Shown here: positions 7,896 to 19,005 of the stretch, in pieces | Numbering within the stretch: position 1 is the stretch's first letter | Layout of the letters: every line of letters starts with the position of its first letter | Source of the DNA: Pinisolibacter aquiterrae | GTDB taxonomy: Bacteria; Pseudomonadota; Alphaproteobacteria; Rhizobiales; Ancalomicrobiaceae | DNA: 64,000 nucleotides | Assembly (NCBI RefSeq): GCF_019160155.1 | Contig: NZ_JAFNIH010000041.1 | Coordinates: 102,771 to 166,770, forward strand | Direction of reading: 5' to 3' | Notes under the pieces: generated by a model | What the model was told of the DNA's origin: nothing | Seen by the model: only the letters and a program-made list of their open reading frames with translations | Database searches by the model: none | Position numbers and translations under genes: made by a program

Positions 7896-9116
7896 ATGAA
7901 GTCGACGAAGATCGAATTTGCCGTCGCGGGGGCGATGGGTCTGGCTCTGGTGGGTGTGACCGGCGAGGCGTCCGCCGCCGGGTTCATGCTGCGCGAGCAG
8001 AGCTCCGAATATCTCGGCAACTCCTTCGCCGGTTCGGCCGCGCGCGCCGACAGCCCGGCGACGATCTGGTACAACCCGGCCGGCATGACCATGCTCCACG
8101 GCCACCAGATTGCCGGTTCGCTCACCTGGATCGCGCCGCAGGCTCGGTTCTCCGGTTCGAGCCTCGTCGGCGGCGGCCCCGGCGGCGACGCCATCGACGA
8201 CGCGGCGGTCGGTTCGACCTTCGCCATGTTCGACTATTCCAAGGACCTGAAGTTCGGCATCGCCGTGGTGTCGCCCTTCGGTCTGCGCACGTCCTATCCG
8301 GCGAACTGGGCCGGCCGCTTCCAGGGCGTCGCCAGCGCCATCACCAACATCCAGGTGAACCCGAACGTCGCCTATCGGATCAATCAGAACCTGTCGATCG
8401 GCGCCGGCATCACCGGCTCCTGGGTCGAGGCCGACCTGTCGCAGGCGACCATGACGCCCTTCGGTCTGACTCGTCTGAAGGGCGATGCCTACGGCTTCGG
8501 CTGGAACGTCGGCGCCCTCTGGGAGTTCTCGCCGGACACCCGCGTCGGCATCGCCTATCGCTCGAACATCCGCAACGGGCTCGACGGCGAGATGACCTCG
8601 CTGAGCCTCGGCGGCTTCAAGCTCGCCGACATCAACGCCGATCTGACCCTGCCGGGCACCGCGACCTTCAGCTTCTTCCATCGGATCGACGACAAGTGGT
8701 CGGTGATGGCGGACGCCCAGTGGACGCAGTGGTCGGTGCTGAAGAGCCTCGACGTCTACACCTCCGCCGGTGCCCCGGTCGCCAGGCAGGACTTCTCCTG
8801 GCGCGACACCTGGTTCTTCTCGCTCGGCGCCGACTACGTCTGGTCGAAGGGTCACACCCTCCACTTCGGCGCGGCCTACGACATGGGCGCGATCGAGGAT
8901 GCCCAGCATCGCGGCGTGCGCGTTCCCGATGCCGATCGCTATTGGCTCTCGACCGGCTACACGTGGGACGTGAACGAGAACGTGCGTTTGAACCTCGCCT
9001 ACGCGCATCTCTTCGCGCCGACCTCGGACGCCGTCTCGACGCTGGGTGACGGCCTCGTGGGCAACTACAAGGCCTCGGTCGACATCGTGTCCACCAGCTT
9101 CGTCTACAAGTTCTGA
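7896..9116 (+). CDS. FadL/OmpP1-family outer-membrane transport protein
   Basis: A 406-aa outer-membrane beta-barrel for hydrophobic substrates, typically long-chain fatty acids. A Sec signal peptide (about residues 1-28, cleaved near EASA-AGF) is followed by the hallmark N-terminal hatch AGFMLREQSSEYLGNS and WYNPAGMT. The end, TSFVYKF, has the terminal Phe of a porin. The ATG at 7896 follows GGGGGGA. It sits just upstream of an acyl-CoA ligase and two genes from a MerR regulator and a beta-oxidation set, which supports fatty-acid import. Confidence 0.94.
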   Translation: MKSTKIEFAVAGAMGLALVGVTGEASAAGFMLREQSSEYLGNSFAGSAARADSPATIWYNPAGMTMLHGHQIAGSLTWIAPQARFSGSSLVGGGPGGDAIDDAAVGSTFAMFDYSKDLKFGIAVVSPFGLRTSYPANWAGRFQGVASAITNIQVNPNVAYRINQNLSIGAGITGSWVEADLSQATMTPFGLTRLKGDAYGFGWNVGALWEFSPDTRVGIAYRSNIRNGLDGEMTSLSLGGFKLADINADLTLPGTATFSFFHRIDDKWSVMADAQWTQWSVLKSLDVYTSAGAPVARQDFSWRDTWFFSLGADYVWSKGHTLHFGAAYDMGAIEDAQHRGVRVPDADRYWLSTGYTWDVNENVRLNLAYAHLFAPTSDAVSTLGDGLVGNYKASVDIVSTSFVYKF

Positions 9117-9121
9117 GGCGA

Positions 9122-10825
9122 GTGAGCATCGTGAGCACGACCGGAAACCTCGGCGGATCGACTGTTCCGGGGGCGATCTCTCCTCGCCCTCTGACGGCCC
9201 TCCTCGACGACGCGGTGGCCCGCTGGCCGGACCGCCCCTGCGTCGACTTCCTCGGCGCGAAATGGACCTACGCCGAGATCGGCGATCAGGTCGAGCGCGC
9301 CGCGGCCGGGTTCCGGCGTCTCGGCGTGGTGGCGGGCACGCGCGTCGGCCTGTGCCTGCCCAACACGCCCTATTCGGTGATCTGCTACTTCGCGGTGCTG
9401 AAGGCCGGCGGCATCGTCGTCAACTACAACCCGCTCTACGTCGAACGTGAGCTGGTCCATCAGGTCAAGGACAGCGGCACCTCGATCATGGTGACGATGG
9501 ATCTGGAGGCGATCTATCCCAAGGTCGCCGCCCTCCTCGCCAAGACCGATCTCGCCACCATCGTCGTCTGCCCGATGGCGAAGATCCTACCCTTCCCGAA
9601 GAACCTTCTCTTCCCCATCGCCAAGCGCCGGGACGTCGCCCGCATCCCGCGCGACCGCGCCCACGTGCCCTTCGCCGATCTCGTCGCGAAGAAGGAGCCG
9701 GTGGCGCTCGCCCCCTTCGATCCGAAGACCACGGTGGCGGTGCTGCAATATACCGGCGGCACCACCGGCGTGCCCAAGGGCGCGATGCTGACCCACGCCA
9801 ATCTGACCGCCAACGCGCAGCAGATCGCCGCCTGGGTGCCCGGCGGCTTCCTGACCGGCGCGCCGAAGATGCTGGGCGTGTTGCCCCTCTTCCACGTCTT
9901 CGCCATGACCGTGGTGATGAACTTCGGCCTCACCCTCGGCGCCGAGCTGATCCTGCTGCCGCGCTTCGATCTCGCCCAGGTGATGGACGTCATCGAGAAG
10001 AAGCGGCCGACCATCTTCCCCGGCGTGCCCACCATCTACACCGCGATCAATCGCGCCGCGTCGGAAGGAAAGCACGATCTCACCTCGATCCAGTGCTGCA
10101 TCTCCGGCGGCGCGCCGCTGCCCGCCGACGTCCGCACCCGTTTCGAGAGCCTGACCGGCTGCCGTCTGCTCGAGGGCTACGGCCTGTCGGAGGCCTCGCC
10201 GGTCGTCACCTGCAACCCGGTCGAGGGTCTCGACAAGCCCGGTTCGATCGGTCTGGTCCTGCCCGAGACGACGGTCTCGATCCGCACCCCCGTCTCCTCC
10301 GAGGCCGAGGTGCCCGGGGGCGAGAAGGGCGAGATCTGTGTCAAGGGTCCCCAGGTGATGCTCGGCTATTGGGGTCGGCCCGAGGCCACCGCCGATCAGT
10401 TCCACGACGGCTGGCTCAGGACCGGCGACGTCGGCCATCGCGATGCCGACGGCTACATCTTCCTGGTCGACCGCCTCAAGGACATCATCATCTGCGGCGG
10501 CTACAACGTCTATCCGCGCGTTCTCGAGGAAGCGCTCTATCAGCACCCGGACGTCGAGGAGGCCACCGTCATCGGCGTCTCCGACCAATACCGTGGGCAG
10601 GCGCCGATGGCCTTCGTCAAACTGCGCGAGGGCCGCAGCGCGACCGCCGCCGATCTGATGGCGCACATGGCCGGATGGGTCTCCAAGATCGAGATGCCCA
10701 AGGCGATCGAGATCCGCGACGCCCTGCCCAAGACCATGGTCGGCAAACTGTCGAAGAAGGAACTGATCGCCGAGCTGATCGCCCGCGACACCATCGACAC
10801 CGTCGATCTCTCCGATCGCGGCTGA
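9122..10825 (+). CDS. Long-chain fatty-acid--CoA ligase (FadD-like)
   Basis: A 567-aa AMP-forming ligase of the ANL superfamily. The ATP/AMP motif is YTGGTTGVPKGAMLTH, then GYGLSEASPV, the hinge region WLRTGDVG, and the C-terminal acyl-adenylate Lys in KTMVGKLSKK. It would convert imported fatty acid to acyl-CoA. It begins 5 bp after the porin stop, so they are probably co-transcribed. GTG at 9122 is the longest start; GTG at 9131 (MSTTGNLGG) is possible because the GAGG is only 3 bases from 9122. Chain length is inferred from context. Confidence 0.92.
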   Translation: MSIVSTTGNLGGSTVPGAISPRPLTALLDDAVARWPDRPCVDFLGAKWTYAEIGDQVERAAAGFRRLGVVAGTRVGLCLPNTPYSVICYFAVLKAGGIVVNYNPLYVERELVHQVKDSGTSIMVTMDLEAIYPKVAALLAKTDLATIVVCPMAKILPFPKNLLFPIAKRRDVARIPRDRAHVPFADLVAKKEPVALAPFDPKTTVAVLQYTGGTTGVPKGAMLTHANLTANAQQIAAWVPGGFLTGAPKMLGVLPLFHVFAMTVVMNFGLTLGAELILLPRFDLAQVMDVIEKKRPTIFPGVPTIYTAINRAASEGKHDLTSIQCCISGGAPLPADVRTRFESLTGCRLLEGYGLSEASPVVTCNPVEGLDKPGSIGLVLPETTVSIRTPVSSEAEVPGGEKGEICVKGPQVMLGYWGRPEATADQFHDGWLRTGDVGHRDADGYIFLVDRLKDIIICGGYNVYPRVLEEALYQHPDVEEATVIGVSDQYRGQAPMAFVKLREGRSATAADLMAHMAGWVSKIEMPKAIEIRDALPKTMVGKLSKKELIAELIARDTIDTVDLSDRG

Positions 10826-10998
10826 TCCCGTCGGGGCCGGGTGCCGGCCTCGACCCCTGCCGGCGCGGTCCCGTGCCGCGCGACGACGACGGGGGAGAGC
10901 CTCCGTCGCCCCGCCCGCTCCTGTCCGTCCGTGACGGTCGGGGCGCGTCGATGGTCCACAGGCTCCGAAAGGCTCGAGACGCTTCATGACGATTTCGC

Positions 10999-11029
10999 GT
11001 GACATGAAAGTGACGTATAGGGCAATAAT
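10999..11029 (+). promoter_or_regulatory. Candidate merR promoter with 19-bp spacer
   Basis: GTGACA (10999-11004) and AATAAT (11024-11029) are separated by 19 bp, the stretched spacing typical of promoters that MerR-family proteins control. The spacer contains GTGACGTATAG, sharing the TGACGT core found at the fadL-like and SCP2 promoters. Autoregulation is inferred. Confidence 0.45.
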
Positions 11030-11073
11030 CAGCCCTCGATGTCGTCGCTTGCAGCTCGCGGAGCCCTCGGTCC

Positions 11074-11469
11074 ATGGAAAAGATCTTCTCGGTCACGGAA
11101 CTGGCCCGCGATCTCGGCGTGACGCCGCGCACCATCCGCTTCTACGAGGATCAGGGGCTGATCTCGCCGCAGCGCGCCGGCAACACCCGCGTCTACACCC
11201 ATCGCGATCGGGCGCGGATGATTCTGATTCTGCGCGGCAAGCAGCTCGGCTTCTCGCTGCGCGACATCAAGGAATACCTGGATCTCTACGTGGTCGACAC
11301 GACCCAGTCGGAGCAGCTCCAACATCTGGTGAAGAAGGCGCGCGAGCGCATCACCCAGTTGGAAGGCCAGCTCCAGGCGGTCAAGACCACGCTCCAGGAA
11401 CTGAGGGACATCGAGCGCGTCAGTCTCGAGACCCTCTCCAGCCGCGGCCTTTCGGCCGAGACGGCGTGA
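11074..11469 (+). CDS. MerR-family regulator, LiuR-like
   Basis: A 131-aa regulator with an N-terminal winged helix (FSVTELARDLGVTPRTIRFYEDQG), the second wing region AGNTRVYTHRDRARM, LGFSLRDIKEYLDLY, and a C-terminal coiled coil (about 85-120) for dimerisation. There is no metal-binding Cys cluster, unlike metal-sensing MerR proteins. It resembles the LiuR-type group that controls acyl-CoA and branched-chain amino-acid catabolism. It lies between fadD-like and the thiolase, so regulation of this beta-oxidation locus is the natural inference; the effector is probably an acyl-CoA. Confidence 0.9.
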   Translation: MEKIFSVTELARDLGVTPRTIRFYEDQGLISPQRAGNTRVYTHRDRARMILILRGKQLGFSLRDIKEYLDLYVVDTTQSEQLQHLVKKARERITQLEGQLQAVKTTLQELRDIERVSLETLSSRGLSAETA

Positions 11470-11557
11470 CGGGAGGGCGTTCGCCGCGCCGCCCCCGCTC
11501 GACGTCCGTCTCCCGCCGTCCCTCTCTCGTTCAGAGCCTTCTCCAGGAGACACGTCG

Positions 11558-12697
11558 ATGAAGACAGTCGTCGTCGCGGGCTACGCCCGCTCGCCCTTCA
11601 CTCTCGCCAAGAAGGGTGAACTGGCCTTCGTTCGCCCCGACCGCCTCGCCGCTCAGACGGTCGCGGCCCTGGTCGCCCGCACCGGCGTGAAGGTCGACGA
11701 TCTCGAGGATCTCCTGCTCGGCTGCGCCTTCCCCGAGGGCGAACAGGGCCTCAACATGGCCCGTCTGGTCGCGCTCATGGCGGGCCTGCCGAAGTCGGTC
11801 GCCGGCCAGACCATCAACCGCTTCTGCGGCTCGTCGATGCAGGCGATCCATTCCGCCGCCGGCGCCATCCAGATGGGCGCCGGTGAGGTCTTCGTCTGCG
11901 CCGGCATCGAGTCGATGAGCCGGGTGCCGATGATGGGCTACAACGTGCTGCCGGATCCCGACTTCGCCGTGGAGATGCCGGGCGCCTACATCGGTATGGG
12001 CGACACCGCCGAGAACGTCGCCGCCCGCTGGGGCATCTCGCGCGCCGAACAGGAGGCCTTCGCGGTCGCCTCGCACGCCAAGGCCGCCGCCGCGCGTGCC
12101 GACGGCAGGCTCGAGGCGGAGATCGTCCCGATCACCGACAAGAAGGGCAAGGTGATCTCGGTCGACGGTTGCATCCGTCCGGAGACCACGCTCGAGACCC
12201 TCGCCGGCCTCAAGCCCGCCTTCAAGGTCGACGGCGTCGTCACCGCCGGCACCTCCTCGCCGCTGACCGACGGCGCCTCGGCGACGATCGTCTGCTCGCT
12301 CGACTACGCCGAGAAGAACGGCCTCGAGCCGCTCGCCGCGATCAAGTCGATCGCCGTCTCCGGCTGTGATCCCGAGATCATGGGCATCGGCCCGGTCGGC
12401 GCCTCGCTGAAGGCGGCCGCGCGCGCCGGCATCGACGTCAAGTCGATCGACGTGGTCGAGCTGAACGAGGCCTTCGCCGCCCAGGCGCTCGCCTGCATCC
12501 GCGATCTCGGCCTCGATCCGGAGAAGATCAATCTCGACGGCGGCGCCATCGCCCTCGGCCATCCGCTCGGCGCGACCGGCGCCCGCATCGTCGGCAAGAC
12601 CGCCTCGCTGATGAAGCGCGAGGGCAGGAAGCTCGGCCTCGCCACCCAGTGCATCGGCGGCGGCCAGGGCATCGCCACCATCCTGGAGGCGCTGTGA
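11558..12697 (+). CDS. Acetyl-CoA C-acyltransferase (3-ketoacyl-CoA thiolase)
   Basis: A 379-aa thiolase for the last step of beta-oxidation. The acyl-accepting Cys is C90 in NRFCGSSMQAIHSA. The conserved GHPLGATGAR His and the C-terminal Cys in CIGGGQG are present. The ATG at 11558 follows CAGGAGA. The stop codon overlaps the next ATG by one base, so the thiolase and the bifunctional enzyme are coupled and likely form one complex, as FadA and FadB/FadN do. Confidence 0.95.
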   Translation: MKTVVVAGYARSPFTLAKKGELAFVRPDRLAAQTVAALVARTGVKVDDLEDLLLGCAFPEGEQGLNMARLVALMAGLPKSVAGQTINRFCGSSMQAIHSAAGAIQMGAGEVFVCAGIESMSRVPMMGYNVLPDPDFAVEMPGAYIGMGDTAENVAARWGISRAEQEAFAVASHAKAAAARADGRLEAEIVPITDKKGKVISVDGCIRPETTLETLAGLKPAFKVDGVVTAGTSSPLTDGASATIVCSLDYAEKNGLEPLAAIKSIAVSGCDPEIMGIGPVGASLKAAARAGIDVKSIDVVELNEAFAAQALACIRDLGLDPEKINLDGGAIALGHPLGATGARIVGKTASLMKREGRKLGLATQCIGGGQGIATILEAL

Positions 12698-15027
12698 TGG
12701 TCGACATCGCCAAGGTCGCCGTGATCGGCGCCGGCGTCATGGGGGCGGGCATCGCCGCCCAGGTCGCCAACTCCGGCACCCCCGTGGTGCTGCTCGACAT
12801 CGTGCCGCGCGACCTGAAGGAGGGCGGCGATCGTTCCGCCGTCGCCAAGGGCGCGATCGAGAAGATGCTGAAGACGGAACCCGCCGCCTTCATGTCCAAG
12901 GCCGCCGCCAAGCTGGTGACCCCGGGCAACATCGAGGACGATCTCGCTCTCCTCGCCGATTGCGACTGGATCGTCGAGGCGATCGTCGAGCGGCTCGACC
13001 TGAAGCAGGGGCTCTATGCGAAGATCGAGGCGGTCCGCAAGGACGGCTCGATCGTCTCGTCGAACACCTCGACGATCCCGCTCGCCACGCTGACGGGCGG
13101 TCTGCCGGCCCGCTTCGCGCAGGACTTCTGCATCACCCACTTCTTCAACCCGCCGCGCTACATGCGCCTGTTGGAAGTGGTGAAGGGCGAGGCGACCCGC
13201 GCCGACGCCATCGCCGACGTCTCCCGCTTCGCCGACGTCAAGCTCGGCAAGTCGGTGGTCGCCTGCAAGGACCGCCCCGGCTTCATCGCCAACCGGCTCG
13301 GCGTCATGTGGATGCAGGCTGCGGTGGTCGAGGCCTTCGAGCGCAAGATGGACGTCGAGGACGTCGATCAGATCATCGGCCGTCCCTTCGGGATCCCCAA
13401 GACCGGCGTCTTCGGCCTGTTCGATCTGGTCGGTCTCGACCTGATGCCGCACGTCAACGCCAGCCTCGCCGCGGCGCTTCCCGAAGGCGACATGTTCCAC
13501 GAGATGAACCGCCCGGTTCCCCTCGTCCCGAAGATGATCGCCGAGGGCTTCACCGGCCGTAAGGGCAAGGGCGGCTTCTACCGCGTCAACCGCGAGAAGG
13601 GGAAGCGCAAGGAGACGATCGATCTCGCCACCGGCGACTATCGCGTCACCAAGAAGGCCGACGTCGAGGCGGTCAAGGTCGGCAGCCGGTCGCTCGCCAA
13701 GCTGTTCGATCACGACAGCGAGGCCGGCCGCTACGCCTGGGCCGTGATGGGCCGCACCCTCTGCTACGCCGCCCTGCTGGTCGGCGACGCGGCCGACGAG
13801 ATCGAGTCCTTCGACGAGGCCATGCGCCTCGGCTACAACTGGAAGAAGGGTCCGTTCGAGCTGATCGATCAGATCGGCACGGCCGAATTCGTTCGCCGGC
13901 TCGAGGCCTCGGGCCTGCCGGTCGCGCCGATCCTGCGGACCGCCGCCGGCAAGCCCTTCTACCAGATCGTCGACGGCAAGCGCGAAGCGCTCGAACTCGA
14001 CGGCCGTCACAACGTCATGACCCGCCCCGAGGGCGTGCTCATGCTCGAGGACGTCAAGCTCGCCTCGCAGCCGGTCCTGAAGAACGGCTCCGCCGCGCTC
14101 TGGGACGTCGGCGACGGCGTCGCCTGCTTCGAGTTCACCTCCAAGATGAACTCCCTCGACCCCGACATCATCGCCCTCCTCCAGAAGTCCATCGCCAAGG
14201 TGAAGAGGGACTTCAAGGCGCTGGTCATCTACAACGAGGGCTCCCAATTCTCGGTCGGCGCCAATCTCGGCCTCGCCCTCTTCGCGGCCAACATCGCGGC
14301 CTGGCCCGAGATCGAGAACCTCATCGCCTCCGGTCAGCAGACCTACAAGGCGCTGAAATACGCGCCGTTCCCGGTCGTCGCCGCGCCCTCGGGCATGGCG
14401 CTCGGCGGGGGCTGCGAGATCCTGCTCCACTCCGACGCCATCCAGGCCCATGCCGAGACCTACACCGGCCTCGTCGAGGTCGGCGTCGGCCTGCTGCCCG
14501 GCTGGGGCGGCTGCAAGGAGATGCTGGCGCGTTGGGCGAAGATGCCGAAGCTGCCCAAGGGACCGATGCCGCTCCTCGCCCAGGTCTTCGAGATGATCTC
14601 CACCGCCAAGGTGGCGAAATCCGCGGCCGAGGCCAGGGAGATGCTGATCCTGCGGCCGGCCGACGGCATCACCATGAACCGCTACCGGCTCCTCGCCGAC
14701 GCCAAGGCCAAGGCCCTGTCGATGGTGGAGGGCTACCAGCCGCCGGAGCCGCCGGTCTTCCGTCTCGCCGGCCGCTCGGCCGCCGCCGCGCTCGCCATGG
14801 CCGTCGACGGCTTCTGGCGTCAGGGCAAGGCGACCGACTACGATCGCGTGGTCTCCGCCGCCGTCGCGAAGGTGCTGACCGGCGCCGACACCGACATGCT
14901 GATCGAGCTCACCGAGGACGACCTCTACGATCTCGAGCGCGAGGCCTTCATGGGTCTCGTGAAGACCCCCGGCACGCTGGCCCGCATCGAGCACATGCTC
15001 ATGACCGGCAAGCCCCTGCGCAATTGA
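12697..15027 (+). CDS. 3-hydroxyacyl-CoA dehydrogenase / enoyl-CoA hydratase, FadN type
   Basis: A 776-aa bifunctional beta-oxidation enzyme. The NAD-binding dehydrogenase domain is first (VIGAGVMGAGIAAQVANSG at residues 8-26; FCITHFFNPPRYM and NRLGVMW follow), then its helical domain, then a crotonase fold (SQFSVGANL, GMALGGGCEILL) at about residues 510-700. This order is that of FadN-type enzymes and the reverse of E. coli FadB. The ATG at 12697 overlaps the thiolase TGA and is preceded by GGAGG. The FAD-dependent acyl-CoA dehydrogenase follows after 16 bp. Confidence 0.94.
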   Translation: MVDIAKVAVIGAGVMGAGIAAQVANSGTPVVLLDIVPRDLKEGGDRSAVAKGAIEKMLKTEPAAFMSKAAAKLVTPGNIEDDLALLADCDWIVEAIVERLDLKQGLYAKIEAVRKDGSIVSSNTSTIPLATLTGGLPARFAQDFCITHFFNPPRYMRLLEVVKGEATRADAIADVSRFADVKLGKSVVACKDRPGFIANRLGVMWMQAAVVEAFERKMDVEDVDQIIGRPFGIPKTGVFGLFDLVGLDLMPHVNASLAAALPEGDMFHEMNRPVPLVPKMIAEGFTGRKGKGGFYRVNREKGKRKETIDLATGDYRVTKKADVEAVKVGSRSLAKLFDHDSEAGRYAWAVMGRTLCYAALLVGDAADEIESFDEAMRLGYNWKKGPFELIDQIGTAEFVRRLEASGLPVAPILRTAAGKPFYQIVDGKREALELDGRHNVMTRPEGVLMLEDVKLASQPVLKNGSAALWDVGDGVACFEFTSKMNSLDPDIIALLQKSIAKVKRDFKALVIYNEGSQFSVGANLGLALFAANIAAWPEIENLIASGQQTYKALKYAPFPVVAAPSGMALGGGCEILLHSDAIQAHAETYTGLVEVGVGLLPGWGGCKEMLARWAKMPKLPKGPMPLLAQVFEMISTAKVAKSAAEAREMLILRPADGITMNRYRLLADAKAKALSMVEGYQPPEPPVFRLAGRSAAAALAMAVDGFWRQGKATDYDRVVSAAVAKVLTGADTDMLIELTEDDLYDLEREAFMGLVKTPGTLARIEHMLMTGKPLRN

Positions 15028-15043
15028 TCGGCGGGAGAGACCC

Positions 15044-16831
<1,788 letters not shown>

Positions 16832-16856
16832 GGCCTCGTCGAAAACGAGCACGAGG

Positions 16857-16880
16857 GACGAGGCGTTCCGACGCCTCGTC
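16857..16880 (+). terminator. Hairpin after fadE-like gene
   Basis: A perfect 10-bp stem, GACGAGGCGT (16857-16866) and ACGCCTCGTC (16871-16880), with a TCCG loop, 25 bp beyond the stop. It is followed by CTCCCTCTCC rather than a T-run, so termination strength is uncertain. Confidence 0.6.
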
Positions 16881-16892
16881 CTCCCTCTCCCG

Positions 16893-16923
16893 TCACCCCC
16901 GGGCTCGACCCGGGGATCCATGC
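16893..16923. repeat. REP-like palindromic element
   Basis: CCCCGGG-CTCGA-CCCGGGG followed by ATCCATG. This pattern (a CCCGGG dyad then GATCCATG) is one I recognise as a common dispersed intergenic palindrome in alphaproteobacterial genomes. It lies in the 458-bp gene-free stretch 16832-17289 between convergent operons. The rest of that stretch holds the two hairpins and the second repeat listed here; no ORF in it is credible. Confidence 0.55.
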
Positions 16924-17023
16924 CGCGCCGTCCTCATCGACCGCGCTCTCACGCGACACGGGCGTCTCCGGCCCGGACGACGGCCGCGGTCGGGGCGAGC
17001 CGTGCACCACTCGGGAGACGAAG

Positions 17024-17049
17024 ACGGCCGCGGATCGCTCCGCGGCCGT
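17024..17049. terminator. Bidirectional hairpin between convergent operons
   Basis: ACGGCCGCGGA (17024-17034) and TCCGCGGCCGT (17039-17049) form a perfect 11-bp stem with a TCGC loop, followed on the plus strand by TTCGCTCTT. It could stop transcription from both the beta-oxidation operon and cysK. Confidence 0.55.
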
Positions 17050-17130
17050 TTCGCTCTTCGTTCCGCGAAGTGACGGGGGGTCGGAAGGAACTCGGAAAGC
17101 TCCGACCCGTTCGGCCTGTTGCGGAGGACC

Positions 17131-17172
17131 TTCATGCTGAGGCGCGAGCGCGAGCGAGCCTCGAAGCATGAA
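17131..17172. repeat. Inverted-repeat element with TTCATGCT/AGCATGAA ends
   Basis: TTCATGCT-GAGGC at 17131 pairs with GCCTC-GA-AGCATGAA ending at 17172. A related segment, GCGCCTCA then GGGCGCCTCAGGGTGAA, follows to about 17245. The style matches dispersed intergenic repeats of Rhizobiales. The REP-like unit at 16893 is a different type. Confidence 0.45.
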
Positions 17173-17289
17173 GGGCCGAGAGGCACCTCCCGTCGTGGCT
17201 TCGCGCCTCACGAGGCCCGACCTTCGGCCGGGCGCCTCAGGGTGAAGCCGAACGGAGAGGGACGCGGCGAGACCTCCTCCCGTCCGATC

Positions 17290-18252
<963 letters not shown>

Positions 18253-18277
18253 GGGACACTCTCTCGTCGCAAAGGGA

Positions 18278-18294
18278 CGGGGCCTTCGGCCCCG
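18278..18294 (-). terminator. Small hairpin between dut and cysK
   Basis: CGGGGCC-TTC-GGCCCCG (18278-18294), a 7-bp stem. On the minus strand it is followed by TCCCTTTGC. It may end dut transcription or lie in the cysK leader. Confidence 0.4.
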
Positions 18295-18531
18295 ATTGCC
18301 GACGACTGTAGCGAACCCGGTCGCGGCGAACGAGGTGCGCGTCGATCGGCTTTCGCTGATGTTTGGAAAAAGATTGCCAAGAATACCGTGAAACGAGCAA
18401 AGGGACCGTCGCCGCCCCGGCCGGACCCGACTGCCGGCGCAACCTCGTTCCAACGTCCGCCGGCTCGGGCCGAACTCGGGAGGTGTCGACTCGTTCGACA
18501 CGTCGTGAGCGAGGGCAGGCCGAGACGAGTA

Positions 18532-18990
18532 TCAGACCCCGGTCGAGCCGAACCCTCCGTCGCCGCGCGCCGTCTCGCCGACCGCCTCGACCACGACGAG
18601 ACGTGCCCGCGTCACCGGCGCCGCCACGAACTGAGCGATGCGCTCGCCCCGGGCGATCCGGAAGGTCTCGGTGCCGAGATTGGCGAGGATCACCTTCACC
18701 TCGCCGCGATAGTCCGCGTCGATCGTGCCGGGCGAATTGAGGACGGTGACGCCGTGTTTCAAGGCGAGCCCCGAGCGCGGCCGCACCTGCCCCTCGTATC
18801 CGCTCGGGATCTCGAAGACGAGCCCGGTCGGCACCAGCACCCGCGCCCCCGGCGCGAGGTCGATCGGCGCGGCCTCGTCGAGCGCGGCGACGAGATCGAA
18901 CCCGGCCGCGTCCTCGCTCTGATAGGCCGGCAGCGCGAGACCCTCGGCATGGGCCAGCCGCTTCACCCCGATTTCGATCGTCCGCGTCAT
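18532..18990 (-). CDS. dut: dUTP diphosphatase
   Basis: A 152-aa trimeric dUTPase that hydrolyses dUTP to dUMP, keeping uracil out of DNA and supplying the thymidylate precursor. The five family motifs are visible: SEDAAGFDL (1), [11 protein letters not shown] (2), [12 protein letters not shown] (3), RGERIAQ (4) and [11 protein letters not shown] at the C-terminus (5). The ATG at 18990 has GAGGAGAGG upstream. It starts 15 bp after the mbfA stop, so the two are probably co-transcribed. Confidence 0.95.
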   Translation of the reverse strand: MTRTIEIGVKRLAHAEGLALPAYQSEDAAGFDLVAALDEAAPIDLAPGARVLVPTGLVFEIPSGYEGQVRPRSGLALKHGVTVLNSPGTIDADYRGEVKVILANLGTETFRIARGERIAQFVAAPVTRARLVVVEAVGETARGDGGFGSTGV

Positions 18991-19005
18991 CGCCTCGTCC
19001 TCTCC

